Positions 9,353-18,341 of a DNA stretch of 43,573 bases are shown in pieces. The stretch is from Bacillota bacterium (GTDB lineage: Bacteria; Bacillota_A; Clostridia; Lachnospirales; Lachnospiraceae), in the NCBI GenBank assembly GCA_023443625.1, contig JAEZTQ010000019.1:1-43573 (forward strand), given 5' to 3'. The notes below the pieces were generated by a model. That model was given only the letters and a program-made list of their open reading frames with translations. It did no database searches and was not told the DNA's origin. Positions within the stretch are counted from its first letter, which is position 1, and every line of letters begins with the position of its first letter. The position numbers were made by a program, and so were the translations under genes.

Positions 9353-9388
9353 AAAAAGATAGGGGCTGTTTATCAAGATAACAGCCCC
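9353..9388 (-). terminator. Attenuating terminator between binding-protein and permease genes
   Basis: On the minus strand GGGGCTGTT pairs with AACAGCCCC around a 9-nt loop and is followed by ATCTTTTT. It lies inside the transporter operon, after the binding-protein stop and 180 bp before the permease, so it probably lowers transcription of the membrane genes relative to the binding protein. Confidence 0.85.
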
Positions 9389-9415
9389 TAATATTATCAA
9401 ATCTAAACTCACCAA

Positions 9416-10246
9416 TTATTTGCTAGTATGGTTTGAATAAAACTCTTCTATCTTGCCATTTGTCTTTAGATCCTCTATTACTACATTAATCTGATCTAAC
9501 AACTCAGTATTACCCTTTTTCACAGCAATAGCATATTTGTCTTCAAATAAGGTTCCATCCAGTATAGCTAATTCAGGATTTGATTTCACTAAATCTTCTG
9601 CTGGATATCGATCCATAACAATACAATCAATTCGATTATTCTTTAAATCCTCAGCTGCCTGACCAAATTTGGTATAGCGCTTAATCTCTTTCGCTTCAAC
9701 ATTATCTTCTACATAAAAGTCTGCAATATTCCCTTGCTGTACTCCAATTACTTTGCCTTTTAAGCCTTCTGCGTCAGCAGTAGCCACAGCAGCCTTTTCC
9801 TTGTTCACAACTACAACTTCTGTAGAATTAACATAATCCACTGAGAAATCCATAACCTTCTTACGTTCTTCATCCACGGATACAGCAGCTGCTACTAAAT
9901 CAACTGTTCCATTTTGAACAGCCATTAAGGCACCTGTAAAATCCATGTTCTTAATCTCTAGCTCTTTGCCCATGGCATCTGCGATTGCCTGTGCAATATC
10001 CATGTCAACACCTACAACCTTATCTCCCTCCAAATATTCATAGGGAGCAAAACCTGCTTCTGTGCCGACAATTAATTTATTATCACCTGTTGCATCAGTG
10101 CTTGCAGGACTATTAGTTACTTTTGCACCTTCTGTTACTGATCCACTATCTGAATCGCCCTTGTTACCTGCTTCCTTAGTACCACATCCTGCAAGTAAGG
10201 CTGTAACCATTGCCATAACTGTGATTATACTGAACAATTTCTTCAT
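9416..10246 (-). CDS. Amino acid ABC transporter substrate-binding lipoprotein
   Basis: 276 residues with a lipoprotein signal (MKKLFSIITVMAMVTALLAGC, lipidated Cys21), a low-complexity Gly/Ser/Thr linker to about residue 55, and an SBP family-3 domain (IVGTEAGFAPYEYLEGDKVVGVDMDIAQAIADAMGK at the start, given here as its hallmark in part: GFAPYEY and GVDMDIAQAIA). It would capture a polar amino acid at the cell surface and pass it to the permease. It is the first gene of the importer operon and is probably the most highly expressed, given the terminator after it. The exact ligand is not predictable by eye. Confidence 0.93.
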   Translation of the reverse strand: MKKLFSIITVMAMVTALLAGCGTKEAGNKGDSDSGSVTEGAKVTNSPASTDATGDNKLIVGTEAGFAPYEYLEGDKVVGVDMDIAQAIADAMGKELEIKNMDFTGALMAVQNGTVDLVAAAVSVDEERKKVMDFSVDYVNSTEVVVVNKEKAAVATADAEGLKGKVIGVQQGNIADFYVEDNVEAKEIKRYTKFGQAAEDLKNNRIDCIVMDRYPAEDLVKSNPELAILDGTLFEDKYAIAVKKGNTELLDQINVVIEDLKTNGKIEEFYSNHTSK

Positions 10247-10350
10247 AATATTTCTCCTCCATTGCTATTGGAAGGTATGCCTTCCCTAAATAAAAGATAA
10301 GTTTCCCTACCCATATATTATTAGTAAGGTTAATCCCCTTACATAATATA

Positions 10351-10812
10351 TTACTTCTTTTCAATTACAGCTTTCATCTTACTTTGTTCTTCTTCACTTA
10401 GAATTCCATCACTGTTTAAGATAATTACCAGATGACCGTTAACATTAGTGACAGCCTTCATATAAATGGTATCCTTGGCTTTTAAAACGGGAGGAACCTC
10501 ATTTACCTGTTGCATTGTTACATCTACAATTTCCAACATTCTATCCACTTCATATGCGGTTAAAATACCATTGGATTTGGAAATGATATATCTTGTGTCC
10601 ACATTTGGCTCCACTTCATCAAGACCAAACTTCCTTCTCAAGCTATAAACAGGGATAATATTGCCTCTTAAATTCATGATGCCTTTCAAGTTCTTTGGAA
10701 GGTCTGTTGCTTGTTGAACCTGTATCCCTTTTTCAATTGTAACAACATCAATGATATCTAAACTATATTCCTCTTCACCAATCAAAAAAACCGCTTGTTT
10801 AGTACTCTGCAT
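10351..10812 (-). CDS. cheW: CheW-like chemotaxis coupling protein
   Basis: 153 residues made of a single CheW domain: QAVFLIGEEEYSLDIIDV at the N terminus, LRGNIIPVYSLRRKFGL, then VDRMLEIVDV. CheW links chemoreceptors to the CheA kinase. No receptor or cheA lies nearby; the gene is 22 bp after prfB and may be read through from it. A C-terminal Glu/Lys-rich tail follows the domain. Together with flagellar and PilZ genes elsewhere in the window it points to a motile organism. A CheV-type adaptor is excluded because there is no receiver domain. Confidence 0.9.
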   Translation of the reverse strand: MQSTKQAVFLIGEEEYSLDIIDVVTIEKGIQVQQATDLPKNLKGIMNLRGNIIPVYSLRRKFGLDEVEPNVDTRYIISKSNGILTAYEVDRMLEIVDVTMQQVNEVPPVLKAKDTIYMKAVTNVNGHLVIILNSDGILSEEEQSKMKAVIEKK

Positions 10813-10834
10813 AGTTACCCCTCCCTTATGGATA

Positions 10835-11945
10835 TTAATTATTCTGAGTAATCCATTTTAAATATGAGTTGATAAACGGATCCAGATTTCCATCCAAAAC
10901 ACTGGCAGTGTTACCTATTTCCTCATTCGTACGATGATCTTTCACCAGGGTATAAGGCTGCATAACATAGGATCTAATCTGACTGCCCCACCCAATTTCC
11001 TTTGTCTCACCTCGGATACCAGATAACTTCTCCATATTTTCTTGTTGCTTAAGAAGATATAGTTTAGCTTTTAGCATCTTCATTGCTTTGTCTTTATTCT
11101 GAAGCTGAGACCTTTCATTTTGACACTGTACTACTATATTCGTAGGAAGGTGGGTAATACGGATAGCGGAGGAAGTTTTATTTACATGCTGTCCTCCCGC
11201 ACCACTGGATCTATAGGTGTCAATTCTAATTTCATCATCATTAATTTCTATTCCCATATCTTCTTCTATGTCTGGCATTACGTCACAGGAAACAAAGGAG
11301 GTTTGTCTCTTTCCCGCAGCATTAAAAGGTGAAATACGAACCAAACGGTGTACTCCCTTTTCCGATTTTAAATACCCATAGGCATTATCACCATTGATCT
11401 GTAATGTTACGGACTTCAGCCCTGCCTCATCTCCATCTAAAAAGTCAAGGATTTCTGAAGAAAAGCCTTTCTTATCTGCATAGCGTTGATACATACGGCA
11501 TAACATACTAGCCCAGTCACAACTTTCTGTACCACCTGCACCAGCATGAAGAGTCAGTATTACATTATACTTATCATATTCACCAGATAATAAAGTCTTC
11601 AGCTTAAGTTCTTCTAAATCTGCAACAAACAAGGCCATGGCTTCTTCAATCTCTGAAAGCAAACTATCGTCATTCTCTTCATAACCCATCTCGATAAGGG
11701 TTTGAACATCCTCGAAACGACCTTTAAGATGATTATAGCCATCAATTGTATCTTTCAGGTTCTTTAGTTCCTTCATTACACCCTGGGCTCTTTCCGTCTG
11801 GTCCCAAAATCCCGGCTCCTCCATGGTCTGCTCAAGTTCAGTTATGCGATCCCTTTTATTAGGGAGGTCAAAGTGAATCCCCCACTTCTGCTAATGGTTT
11901 CTCATACGTACTCAGCGTATATTTATACTGATCTAATTCTACCAC
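10835..11945 (-). CDS. prfB: Peptide chain release factor 2, with programmed +1 frameshift
   Basis: RF2 (369 residues after frameshifting) reads UGA and UAA stops. The gene begins at GTG 11945 after GAGGTG, runs 25 codons and meets an in-frame TGA at 11870-11868 in the context CTT TGA C. A +1 shift there joins the long frame (LPNKRDRITELEQ..) that ends at 10835. Both RF2 signatures are present: the SPF tripeptide (VRISPFNAAG) and the GGQ loop (SSGAGGQHVNKTSS). The frameshift is the known autoregulatory switch: low RF2 favours shifting. The upstream Shine-Dalgarno-like GGGGG is about 5 nt from CTT rather than the 3 nt of the E. coli site. It follows secA as in B. subtilis. Confidence 0.96.
11868..11885 (-). 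promoter_or_regulatory. prfB programmed +1 frameshift site
   Basis: Minus-strand sequence GTGGGGGATTCACTTTGA: an anti-SD-binding G-run, slippery CTT codon in the P site and an in-frame UGA followed by C. The reading frame closes here unless the ribosome shifts +1. Confidence 0.92.
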
Positions 11946-11964
11946 TAAATCACCTCTTTTTAGT

Positions 11965-11993
11965 ATTATATATTACATTTTTTAAAAACTCAA
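11965..11993 (-). promoter_or_regulatory. Promoter of prfB
   Basis: On the minus strand TTGAGT (11993-11988), 17 bp, TATAAT (11970-11965), between secA and the prfB ribosome site. prfB therefore may be transcribed independently of secA. Confidence 0.65.
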
Positions 11994-12023
11994 CATTTTA
12001 TTTTATGATATCTTAACTTTTAT

Positions 12024-14597
12024 TTATGCATTTCTTCCACAACAGAATTTATATTTTTTCCCGCTTCCACAAGAACAGGGATCATTTGGCTGAATTTTTT
12101 TACTCACTCTTTTGACTGGAGCATTTGCCACACTATCATCTCTATTAGTACCAGTAACCTTAGCTACCTGTTCTCTCTCAACCTTTTGCTCAATGCGAAC
12201 ATGAAGAAGTGCTTTTACTGTATCTTCACGAATTGCATTTATCATATCATCAAACATCTCAAAGCCCTGGAACTTATATTCTACTATAGGCTGACGCTGT
12301 CCATATGCTTGGAGTCCAATTCCTTGACGCAACTGGTCCATATCATCAATATGATCCATCCACTTATGATCAATCACTTTAAGAAGAATAACACGCTCGA
12401 TTTCTCTAATCTGCTCTGTCTCAGGGAATTCTAATTCCTTCTCTTCATAAAATTTAACTGCATCCTCTTTGAGCTGCTGAATCAAATCATTTTTCTTCAT
12501 GTTGACTAACTGTGCTTCATTAAATTGAATCTTAGGCAAAGGAATAATCGGCAATAAGAGATTGTTTACTTCTGCCAAATCCCACTGTTCAGGATTTTGA
12601 TCCTCACTAATGCAAGTATTTACACAGTTTTCTACCGTATCAGTAATCATACGATATATGGTATCTCTCATACTTTCGCCATCAAGAACTCTTCTTCTCT
12701 CTGCGTAAATAATTTCTCTCTGTTCATTATTTACCTGATCATACTCAAGCAAATTCTTTCTAATACCATAGTTGTTACTTTCTATTTTTTTCTGGGCTTT
12801 CTCAATTGCGTTAGTAAGCATCTTGTGCTCAATCTGTTCACCGTCGCCTATTCCTAGTGAATTAAAAATACCCATCAAACGTTCTGACCCAAACAAACGC
12901 ATTACATCATCTTCCAATGAGATAAAGAAGCGTGATTCACCTGGATCTCCTTGTCTTCCGGCACGGCCTCGTAACTGATTATCAATACGTCTAGACTCGT
13001 GACGCTCAGTTCCAATAATCTTAAGTCCTCCTGCTTCCCTAACACCTTCACCTAGCTTAATGTCCGTACCACGTCCCGCCATATTGGTAGCTATAGTAAC
13101 AGCTCCATGTAGACCTGCATCAGCAACGATTTCTGCTTCTAACTCGTGAAACTTCGCATTTAACACCTTGTGAACCACATTATGCTTCTTGAGAATGCTA
13201 CTGATCTCCTCTGAAGATTCAATGGTTATGGTACCTACAAGTACTGGTTGACCTTTTTTATGAGAAGCAATGATTTCTTGTATAATTGCATTTAATTTTT
13301 CTTTTTTAGTTTTGTAAACAGCATCCTGATGATCAATACGTGCTACAGGAAGATTGGTCGGCACTTCAATAACATCCATACCATAGATTTCTCTAAATTC
13401 CTTCTCCTCTGTTAAAGCAGTACCGGTCATACCAGATTTCTTCTTATACTTATTAAAGAAGTTCTGGAAAGTAATTGTTGCCAAGGTCTTACTTTCTCTC
13501 TTAACTTTAACATTTTCTTTTGCTTCAATTGCCTGATGCAAACCATCACTGTATCTTCTACCAGGCATAATACGGCCAGTAAATTCGTCTACAATTAGCA
13601 CTTCATCCTCTGATACAACATAATCCTTATCACGATGCATTAAATTATGAGCTCTTAAGGCAAGGATTACATTATGTTGAATTTCAAGATTTTCAGGGTC
13701 AGCGAGATTCTCTAGATTAAAGAATTTCTCTACTCTCTTTAAACCCTCGGCAGTAAGATGAACATTCTTTTCCTTCTCATTAACAATGAAGTCACCTGTC
13801 TCTTCAATCTCTTCCTTCATGATTGCTGCCATCTTGGTAAGCTCACCACTCGATTCACCTTTCTTCAACTGTCTTGCAAGAATATCACATACACGGTATA
13901 AATCAGTAGATTTACCGCTCTGTCCAGAGATTATTAAAGGTGTTCTGGCTTCATCGATTAATACAGAGTCCACCTCATCGATGATAGCATAATGGAGATC
14001 TCGCTGAACCAGCTGCTCTTTATAGATAACCATGTTATCTCTTAAATAATCAAAGCCAAGTTCATTGTTTGTTGCATAGGTTATATCACAGTCATATGCA
14101 GCCCTACGCTCGTCCTTTTCTAAGCTATTGAGAATTACACCTACTTTTAAACCTAAAAATTCATGGATTTGACCCATCCACTCGGCATCACGTTTTGCCA
14201 GGTAATCATTAACTGTAACAATATGAACACCCTTACCCTCCAAAGCATTCAAATATGCTGGTAAGGTAGAGGTTAATGTTTTACCTTCACCAGTACGCAT
14301 CTCCGTAATACGTCCCTGGTGCAGAATAATACCACCCACCATCTGTACACGGTAGTGTCTCTGTCCAATTACTCTTTTTGCAGCCTCTCTTACTGTAGCA
14401 TAGGCTTCAACTAATATATCATCTAAAGTTTCACCATTCTTTAATCTGTTTTTAAATTCAATGGTTTTTGCTTTCAATTCTTCATCCGAAAGCTTCTCAT
14501 ATTCAGGTTCTAATGCGTCTATCTTATCAACAATAGGCATTACTCTTTTTACTTCACGCTCACTATGAGTGCCAAATACCTTTTCTATTATTCCCAT
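12024..14597 (-). CDS. secA: Protein translocase ATPase subunit SecA
   Basis: The ATPase motor that pushes preproteins through SecYEG. 857 residues from ATG 14597 (AGGAGTG upstream); the longer frame to 14678 has no supporting ribosome site and overlaps the promoter. DEAD motor motifs are clear: Walker A (MRTGEGKT), Walker B ([16 protein letters not shown]), and motif VI region ([13 protein letters not shown]). The C terminus ends in the zinc/SecB-binding tail [13 protein letters not shown]. Neighbours hpf upstream and prfB downstream match the common Firmicute order. Full length, no defects. Confidence 0.98.
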   Translation of the reverse strand: MGIIEKVFGTHSEREVKRVMPIVDKIDALEPEYEKLSDEELKAKTIEFKNRLKNGETLDDILVEAYATVREAAKRVIGQRHYRVQMVGGIILHQGRITEMRTGEGKTLTSTLPAYLNALEGKGVHIVTVNDYLAKRDAEWMGQIHEFLGLKVGVILNSLEKDERRAAYDCDITYATNNELGFDYLRDNMVIYKEQLVQRDLHYAIIDEVDSVLIDEARTPLIISGQSGKSTDLYRVCDILARQLKKGESSGELTKMAAIMKEEIEETGDFIVNEKEKNVHLTAEGLKRVEKFFNLENLADPENLEIQHNVILALRAHNLMHRDKDYVVSEDEVLIVDEFTGRIMPGRRYSDGLHQAIEAKENVKVKRESKTLATITFQNFFNKYKKKSGMTGTALTEEKEFREIYGMDVIEVPTNLPVARIDHQDAVYKTKKEKLNAIIQEIIASHKKGQPVLVGTITIESSEEISSILKKHNVVHKVLNAKFHELEAEIVADAGLHGAVTIATNMAGRGTDIKLGEGVREAGGLKIIGTERHESRRIDNQLRGRAGRQGDPGESRFFISLEDDVMRLFGSERLMGIFNSLGIGDGEQIEHKMLTNAIEKAQKKIESNNYGIRKNLLEYDQVNNEQREIIYAERRRVLDGESMRDTIYRMITDTVENCVNTCISEDQNPEQWDLAEVNNLLLPIIPLPKIQFNEAQLVNMKKNDLIQQLKEDAVKFYEEKELEFPETEQIREIERVILLKVIDHKWMDHIDDMDQLRQGIGLQAYGQRQPIVEYKFQGFEMFDDMINAIREDTVKALLHVRIEQKVEREQVAKVTGTNRDDSVANAPVKRVSKKIQPNDPCSCGSGKKYKFCCGRNA

Positions 14598-14649
14598 ATT
14601 AACTTCACTCCTGACTGATACATTTTCATTCAAAAATAGTTCAACTAGT

Positions 14650-14678
14650 ATTGTAACATTTAGCTTGTTACTATTCAA
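14650..14678 (-). promoter_or_regulatory. Promoter of secA
   Basis: On the minus strand TTGAAT (14678-14673), 17 bp, TACAAT (14655-14650), placing the start about 45 bp upstream of the secA ATG. Confidence 0.6.
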
Positions 14679-14719
14679 CTTAATTTTCTGTAACTAAACA
14701 ATGAACGGATTTGCGTTAA

Positions 14720-15096
14720 TATAGATTAACGTTTAAACGGATTAAAGCTCGTAAGCTAAAGCTTACTCGCTTTTCGCTACGCTTATCCATAAGAAAGAGC
14801 TCCCTCCTTCGTGCGAGCACGAGGAGGGGCTTCCTATAGATTAACGTTTAAACGGATTAAAGCTCGTAAGCTAAAGCTTACTCGCTTTTCGCTACGCTTA
14901 TCCATAAGAAAGAGCTCCCTCCTTCGTGCGAGCACGAGGAGGGAGCTCTCTACAAATTAACGTTTAAACGGATTAAAGCTCGTAAACTAAAGCTTACTCG
15001 CTTTGCGCTACGCTTATCCATAAGAGAGAGCTCCCTCCTTCGTGCGAGCACGAGGAGGGAGCTCTCTCTTATGGATTAATCCGTTTAAACGTTAAT
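14720..15096. repeat. Tandem array of three structured repeat units (MITE-like)
   Basis: Three tandem units begin at 14720, 14835 and 14951 (period 115-116 bp). Units 1 and 2 are identical for about 105 bp; unit 3 differs at a few positions. Each starts with ATTAACGTTTAAACGGATTA, then a small hairpin (GTAAGCT-AA-AGCTTAC), then CTTATCCATAAG and a long GC-rich hairpin. Only unit 3 is closed by an inverted copy of the starting sequence at 15076-15096, giving perfect 21-bp terminal inverted repeats. The array fills the secA-hpf gap, and its right end supplies the hpf stop codon. It encodes no protein. It could be a miniature transposable element, a REP-like element or an mRNA-processing structure. 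Confidence 0.85.
15016..15076. repeat. Long perfect inverted repeat (stem-loop) at the end of the array
   Basis: Left arm 15016-15045 and right arm 15048-15076 pair along their whole length with one bulged base and a 2-nt centre (core GAGCTCCCTCC/GGAGGGAGCTC). No T-run follows on either strand, so it is not a typical intrinsic terminator. As RNA it would be a very stable hairpin in the 3' region of the hpf transcript. Confidence 0.88.
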
Positions 15097-15619
15097 ATTC
15101 TGGTTCAATGAGGCCATAAGTGTTGCCTTTTCTTTTGTAGACAACATTTACTTCATCTGTCTGGGCGTTACGGAATACATAGAAACTATGTCCCAGCAAT
15201 TCCATCTGTACACAAGCTTCTTCCGCATCCATTGGCTTTATAGCAAAGCGTTTTGTTTTTACAATCTTAATTGTATCATCCTCAAAGTAGTCATCTTCTA
15301 TAAATGCTTGATTAAAATTAGATGCTGCCTGCTTGTGATCAATTAATTTATTTTTATATTTTCTTAACTGGCGTTCAATAATCTCTTCTACTAAATCAAT
15401 TGATACATACATATCATTACTTACTTGTTCTGCTCTAATGATATTACCTTTTACGGGTATTGTTATTTCAATTTTTTGTCTTTCTTTTTCAACACTAAGA
15501 GTTACGTGGATTTCAGTATCAGGAGTAAAGTATCTCTCAAGTTTACCGATCTTCTCATATACAGCTGTTTTTAATCCTTCAGTTACATCAATATTTTTGC
15601 CGCTGATTATATATCGCAT
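15092..15619 (-). CDS. hpf: Ribosome hibernation promoting factor, long form
   Basis: 175 residues from ATG 15619, with AAGGAGT upstream; the longer frame to 15703 overlaps the promoter. The N-terminal HPF/YfiA domain (IISGKNIDVTEGLKTAVYEKIGKL) binds the 30S subunit; the C-terminal dimerisation domain (KTKRFAIKPMDAEEACVQME) marks the long form that joins two ribosomes into inactive 100S particles in stationary phase. It precedes secA as yvyD does in B. subtilis. The TAA stop lies inside the terminal inverted repeat of the adjoining repeat array, which suggests the element inserted at or reshaped the gene end. Confidence 0.95.
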   Translation of the reverse strand: MRYIISGKNIDVTEGLKTAVYEKIGKLERYFTPDTEIHVTLSVEKERQKIEITIPVKGNIIRAEQVSNDMYVSIDLVEEIIERQLRKYKNKLIDHKQAASNFNQAFIEDDYFEDDTIKIVKTKRFAIKPMDAEEACVQMELLGHSFYVFRNAQTDEVNVVYKRKGNTYGLIEPEY

Positions 15620-15674
15620 AATGCCCAACTCCTTCTTTAACTTCTTGTTAGCAAGATTACTTTTTGCTAATTTA

Positions 15675-15703
15675 ATTATAGCATATGCCCAAGAAAGTGA
15701 CAA
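15675..15703 (-). promoter_or_regulatory. Promoter of hpf
   Basis: On the minus strand TTGTCA (15703-15698), 17 bp, TATAAT (15680-15675), about 50 bp ahead of the hpf start. It fits a vegetative sigma; I do not see a clear SigB or SigH pattern. Confidence 0.65.
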
Positions 15704-16467
15704 GCTACTTTGTTTAGAATTGGTAATTCCAGAAAATACAATCCCATAAAGAACTTAAATACTTCACCAATATACATATTATTCTATTAATTTAAATTAC
15801 ATATACAAAAATCGATAGTTTTTACTCAAATCCATCTTAATATTCTTTATTATCCGACAATAGTATTGTCAAGTAAAAAAATTCGTATTTTAAGCCTAAA
15901 ACAACGATTTATCATAAGTTACAAAACGCATTTTCGATATTGACACTTAAATCCACATGCGACACTAGTAGTTTATTTATGTGGATAATGTGGATAACTT
16001 GGTGTATAACTTTCATTTGACTAAAAATAAGGCTTCTCAATTGTGGATAACTTGATGATAAATAAAAAATCCATACAAGGAGTATTCCACTTAATTACAT
16101 TCGGGTGATATCCTTTGTGCAACTTGTACAGCATTGTATTTGTCAATAGGTATTTCTGATAAGTTTACCGTCGCAAATAATGTGTAAATAGTAACTCAAA
16201 TTAAATCAATTTACACTCTATTATAGTACATTATAAATGTCAAATTCATATTATCAGAATTTGTGTCAACCAGTATATAGTAAATATGAATATCTTGAGT
16301 TCCTTTTATCAGGTCTATTTATATTTTCCATAGGCAGATAAATACTAATCGTGCAAAGTACTCATGCAATTTCCTCAACTCAAGAAATTTATACGCTCAG
16401 GTGCATTGGTTATTTCATAGGGTCATAATTTAACACTATACAGTAACGAGATATTTCCTATGAAATC
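15704..16467. other. Gene-free AT-rich region with DnaA-box cluster
   Basis: About 760 bp with no credible reading frame, upstream of hpf and downstream of the PilZ gene. It holds three perfect TGTGGATAA sequences at 15980-15988, 15989-15997 and 16042-16050, all in one orientation (reverse of TTATCCACA). The rest is AT-rich with no recognised RNA. Confidence 0.7.
15980..16050 (-). promoter_or_regulatory. Cluster of three perfect DnaA boxes
   Basis: TTATCCACA on the minus strand at 15988-15980, 15997-15989 (directly abutting) and 16050-16042. Perfect 9-mers repeated like this are unlikely by chance in 71 bp. dnaA and dnaN are not nearby, so this is more likely a DnaA-titration or DnaA-regulated site than the origin itself. 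Confidence 0.6.
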
Positions 16468-16515
16468 AAAAAAGCTGCTACTGTTATCCACAAAATCAGG
16501 ATTAACAGCAACAGC
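16468..16515 (-). terminator. Intrinsic terminator of the PilZ gene
   Basis: On the minus strand GCTGTTGCTGTTAATCC pairs (with G-U pairs) with GGATAACAGTAGCAGC and is followed by TTTTTT. It starts 15 bp after the PilZ stop. A TTATCCACA sequence at 16484-16492 is part of this hairpin. Confidence 0.85.
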
Positions 16516-16529
16516 ATTCTATATATTTT

Positions 16530-16889
16530 TTATCTTGATAAACCCTTCTCATATTTATCAACTTTATCTGCTAAGAAAGGTGCCAGCCCAACAAATTCTG
16601 CTCCATATATTTTCTTTCCTTCATTTACTTGAGCCCATATTATATGTATTACCACATGAAAGAAATCCTCAGCGCCAAGGTTTATTCGTCCCCTAAAATA
16701 ATAACTTAAGGGAAGGCTAGCATCACTGATAAAACCGATTCCCGTCCTTGAGATGTCAAACACTGTAACGGATGCATTAAGATCTTTTATCACAATATTG
16801 TCCTGCTTAAATACTTCATGAACTTCTAATTCCAATTCCATTGGAAGTCTTTTATACTTTCTTCGATCAGTGACATCATAATCCCTCAT
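16530..16889 (-). CDS. PilZ domain protein
   Basis: About 119 residues made of a single PilZ domain with both cyclic-di-GMP contacts: the RRKYKRLP arginine motif near the N terminus and VFDISRTGIGF (the D/NxSxxG motif). PilZ proteins bind c-di-GMP and adjust motility or polysaccharide output. The start is uncertain: ATG 16889 has no strong ribosome site and a TTG start at 16949 would add 20 residues. Its neighbour is the MBOAT/SGNH pair on the same strand, so control of envelope-polymer modification is conceivable but unproven. Confidence 0.8.
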   Translation of the reverse strand: MRDYDVTDRRKYKRLPMELELEVHEVFKQDNIVIKDLNASVTVFDISRTGIGFISDASLPLSYYFRGRINLGAEDFFHVVIHIIWAQVNEGKKIYGAEFVGLAPFLADKVDKYEKGLSR

Positions 16890-17078
16890 AACAATCAACC
16901 ATACCTTTCCATAACCTGCAAACTTTGGGCCACAGGTACAATTTACCAATTGAAAAATCTATGAATTTTTCAATCTATCTCCTGCAATGAAAAGTTATAT
17001 TTACAAATTTCTTGAATTTCCCCCTATTTCATTTTATCACATAATCGAAATTTTTCCAATATTCTTAAAAGGATTTAA

Positions 17079-18275
17079 TCATTCTTTATTGATTATTACA
17101 TCAACACCATGCTTTAGTAGAAACTCTGTCCATATATCATAATAAGCTGCCTTGAGGTGGACATAATCATGGGTATATTTCGATGGTAAATTCCCTGATT
17201 CGTCGGTGATTGCCTCATTTACATTAATATAGAATATGGATTTATAGTCCGCAAGGGAAGCAATGCTATCATTTTTTTCTTTAATATTTGTATTGTTAAA
17301 AATTGGGTCTTTATCTGATTTTTCCTTAGATACCTTCATAATACCTTCAACAAATATCAAAGCCTCTGGTTGAAGTTCTTGTATTTTAGCAATCACTTTT
17401 TGATATTCTGCGACAAATGTCTTAGTTGTACCCCGACCCAATTCATTGATACCTAGCATGATATAAATTTTTTTAAATTTATTTTCACCTAAGGCTTCAA
17501 GAATCGTCACCTTCTCATCACTTAAATTTACAATTTTTTTATCAAAGATATCATAAATTGTTAGCCCAACATCAGCATAATAAGTAGAATTTGTTAATTC
17601 AGAATATTCTGATAGGCCTACGGTCCGTGAATCACCTATAAAGAGTGCATCATTAAAATAATCCTTTGTTACAGTAGTAAAGGGTATATTCTTTGTATCA
17701 CTAACTTCTGGCGATGCTTTACCTTCGGACAGATTAGGATTAGGACCATCATCAGCTTTGTTACTATCTTCTAGCTTATTACTCTCTATGTTGTTGTCTG
17801 CTATTTCATGAACATCATCATCAGCTATTTCACTTTTTTCCTTACTATCTATTTTATTTACAGTAGTTAAATCATCCTTGGTTGGTTTACTATCTTTCTT
17901 ATCTTTATTACTAAGCTTTATATCACTATCCTTTTTGTAATCATTATCTTTATTATCAACAACATTATTTACTATCACATGATTATCTTTTTCATCGTTT
18001 TCTATTACATTGACATAGGAATTTTCCTCTTTATCTACATTGACCCATATATCTTCATTCACAATTACCTCTTGATAATCCTCTCTCATCCAAGGATATT
18101 TACCTTCTTTGATTCCCTGAAAAATAACGGCAAACTGAGGAGTATTTAGGACTTCTATCTCATAATCATTGTAAAGATTTTTACCTTTTACTATGCCAAT
18201 TATGGTAAAAATGACCGTGCTTACTAAAATCATAAGCAGGAAGGGATATTTTTTAATCACTTTTCTTAATTTCAT
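17079..18275 (-). CDS. Membrane-anchored SGNH-type esterase/acyltransferase partner of MBOAT
   Basis: 398 residues from ATG 18275 (GGAAGGAAAG upstream). A single N-terminal membrane anchor (FLLMILVSTVIFTIIGIV, about residues 12-30) is followed by a long Asp/Lys/Asn/Ser-rich linker (about residues 85-190) and an extracellular SGNH domain. Catalytic-type motifs are FIGDSRTVG, MLGINELGRG and DYVHLK, that is Ser, Asn and the Asp-x-x-His pair. With the MBOAT gene 66 bp upstream it forms the usual two-part O-acylation system: MBOAT moves an acyl group across the membrane, the SGNH partner places it on a surface polymer. The acceptor is unknown. Confidence 0.82.
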   Translation of the reverse strand: MKLRKVIKKYPFLLMILVSTVIFTIIGIVKGKNLYNDYEIEVLNTPQFAVIFQGIKEGKYPWMREDYQEVIVNEDIWVNVDKEENSYVNVIENDEKDNHVIVNNVVDNKDNDYKKDSDIKLSNKDKKDSKPTKDDLTTVNKIDSKEKSEIADDDVHEIADNNIESNKLEDSNKADDGPNPNLSEGKASPEVSDTKNIPFTTVTKDYFNDALFIGDSRTVGLSEYSELTNSTYYADVGLTIYDIFDKKIVNLSDEKVTILEALGENKFKKIYIMLGINELGRGTTKTFVAEYQKVIAKIQELQPEALIFVEGIMKVSKEKSDKDPIFNNTNIKEKNDSIASLADYKSIFYINVNEAITDESGNLPSKYTHDYVHLKAAYYDIWTEFLLKHGVDVIINKE

Positions 18276-18341
18276 ACTTTCTTTCCTTCCTTCACTAAAT
18301 TCATCCAAATATTTATATATCTATATAAGAATTGCTTTATA

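Noticed and set aside
14783..15021. TTATCCATA in each repeat unit as DnaA boxes
   Set aside because: Each differs from TTATCCACA at one key position and is explained by the inverted-repeat arm ATCCATAAG.
14720..15096. Repeat array as a CRISPR or as an intrinsic terminator
   Set aside because: Units abut without unique spacers, so it is not CRISPR; the hairpins lack T-runs, so they are not typical terminators.
15704..16467. Chromosomal replication origin
   Set aside because: There is no dnaA, dnaN, or rpmH nearby and only three boxes in a single cluster; a titration or regulatory site is more economical.
16484..16492. Fourth perfect DnaA box (opposite orientation)
   Set aside because: It lies inside the stem-loop of the PilZ gene terminator, which explains the sequence; I did not count it in the cluster.
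16460..16696. 78-residue plus-strand frame starting MKSKKLLLLS
   Set aside because: It overlaps the PilZ gene and its terminator on the other strand, so it is a shadow frame.
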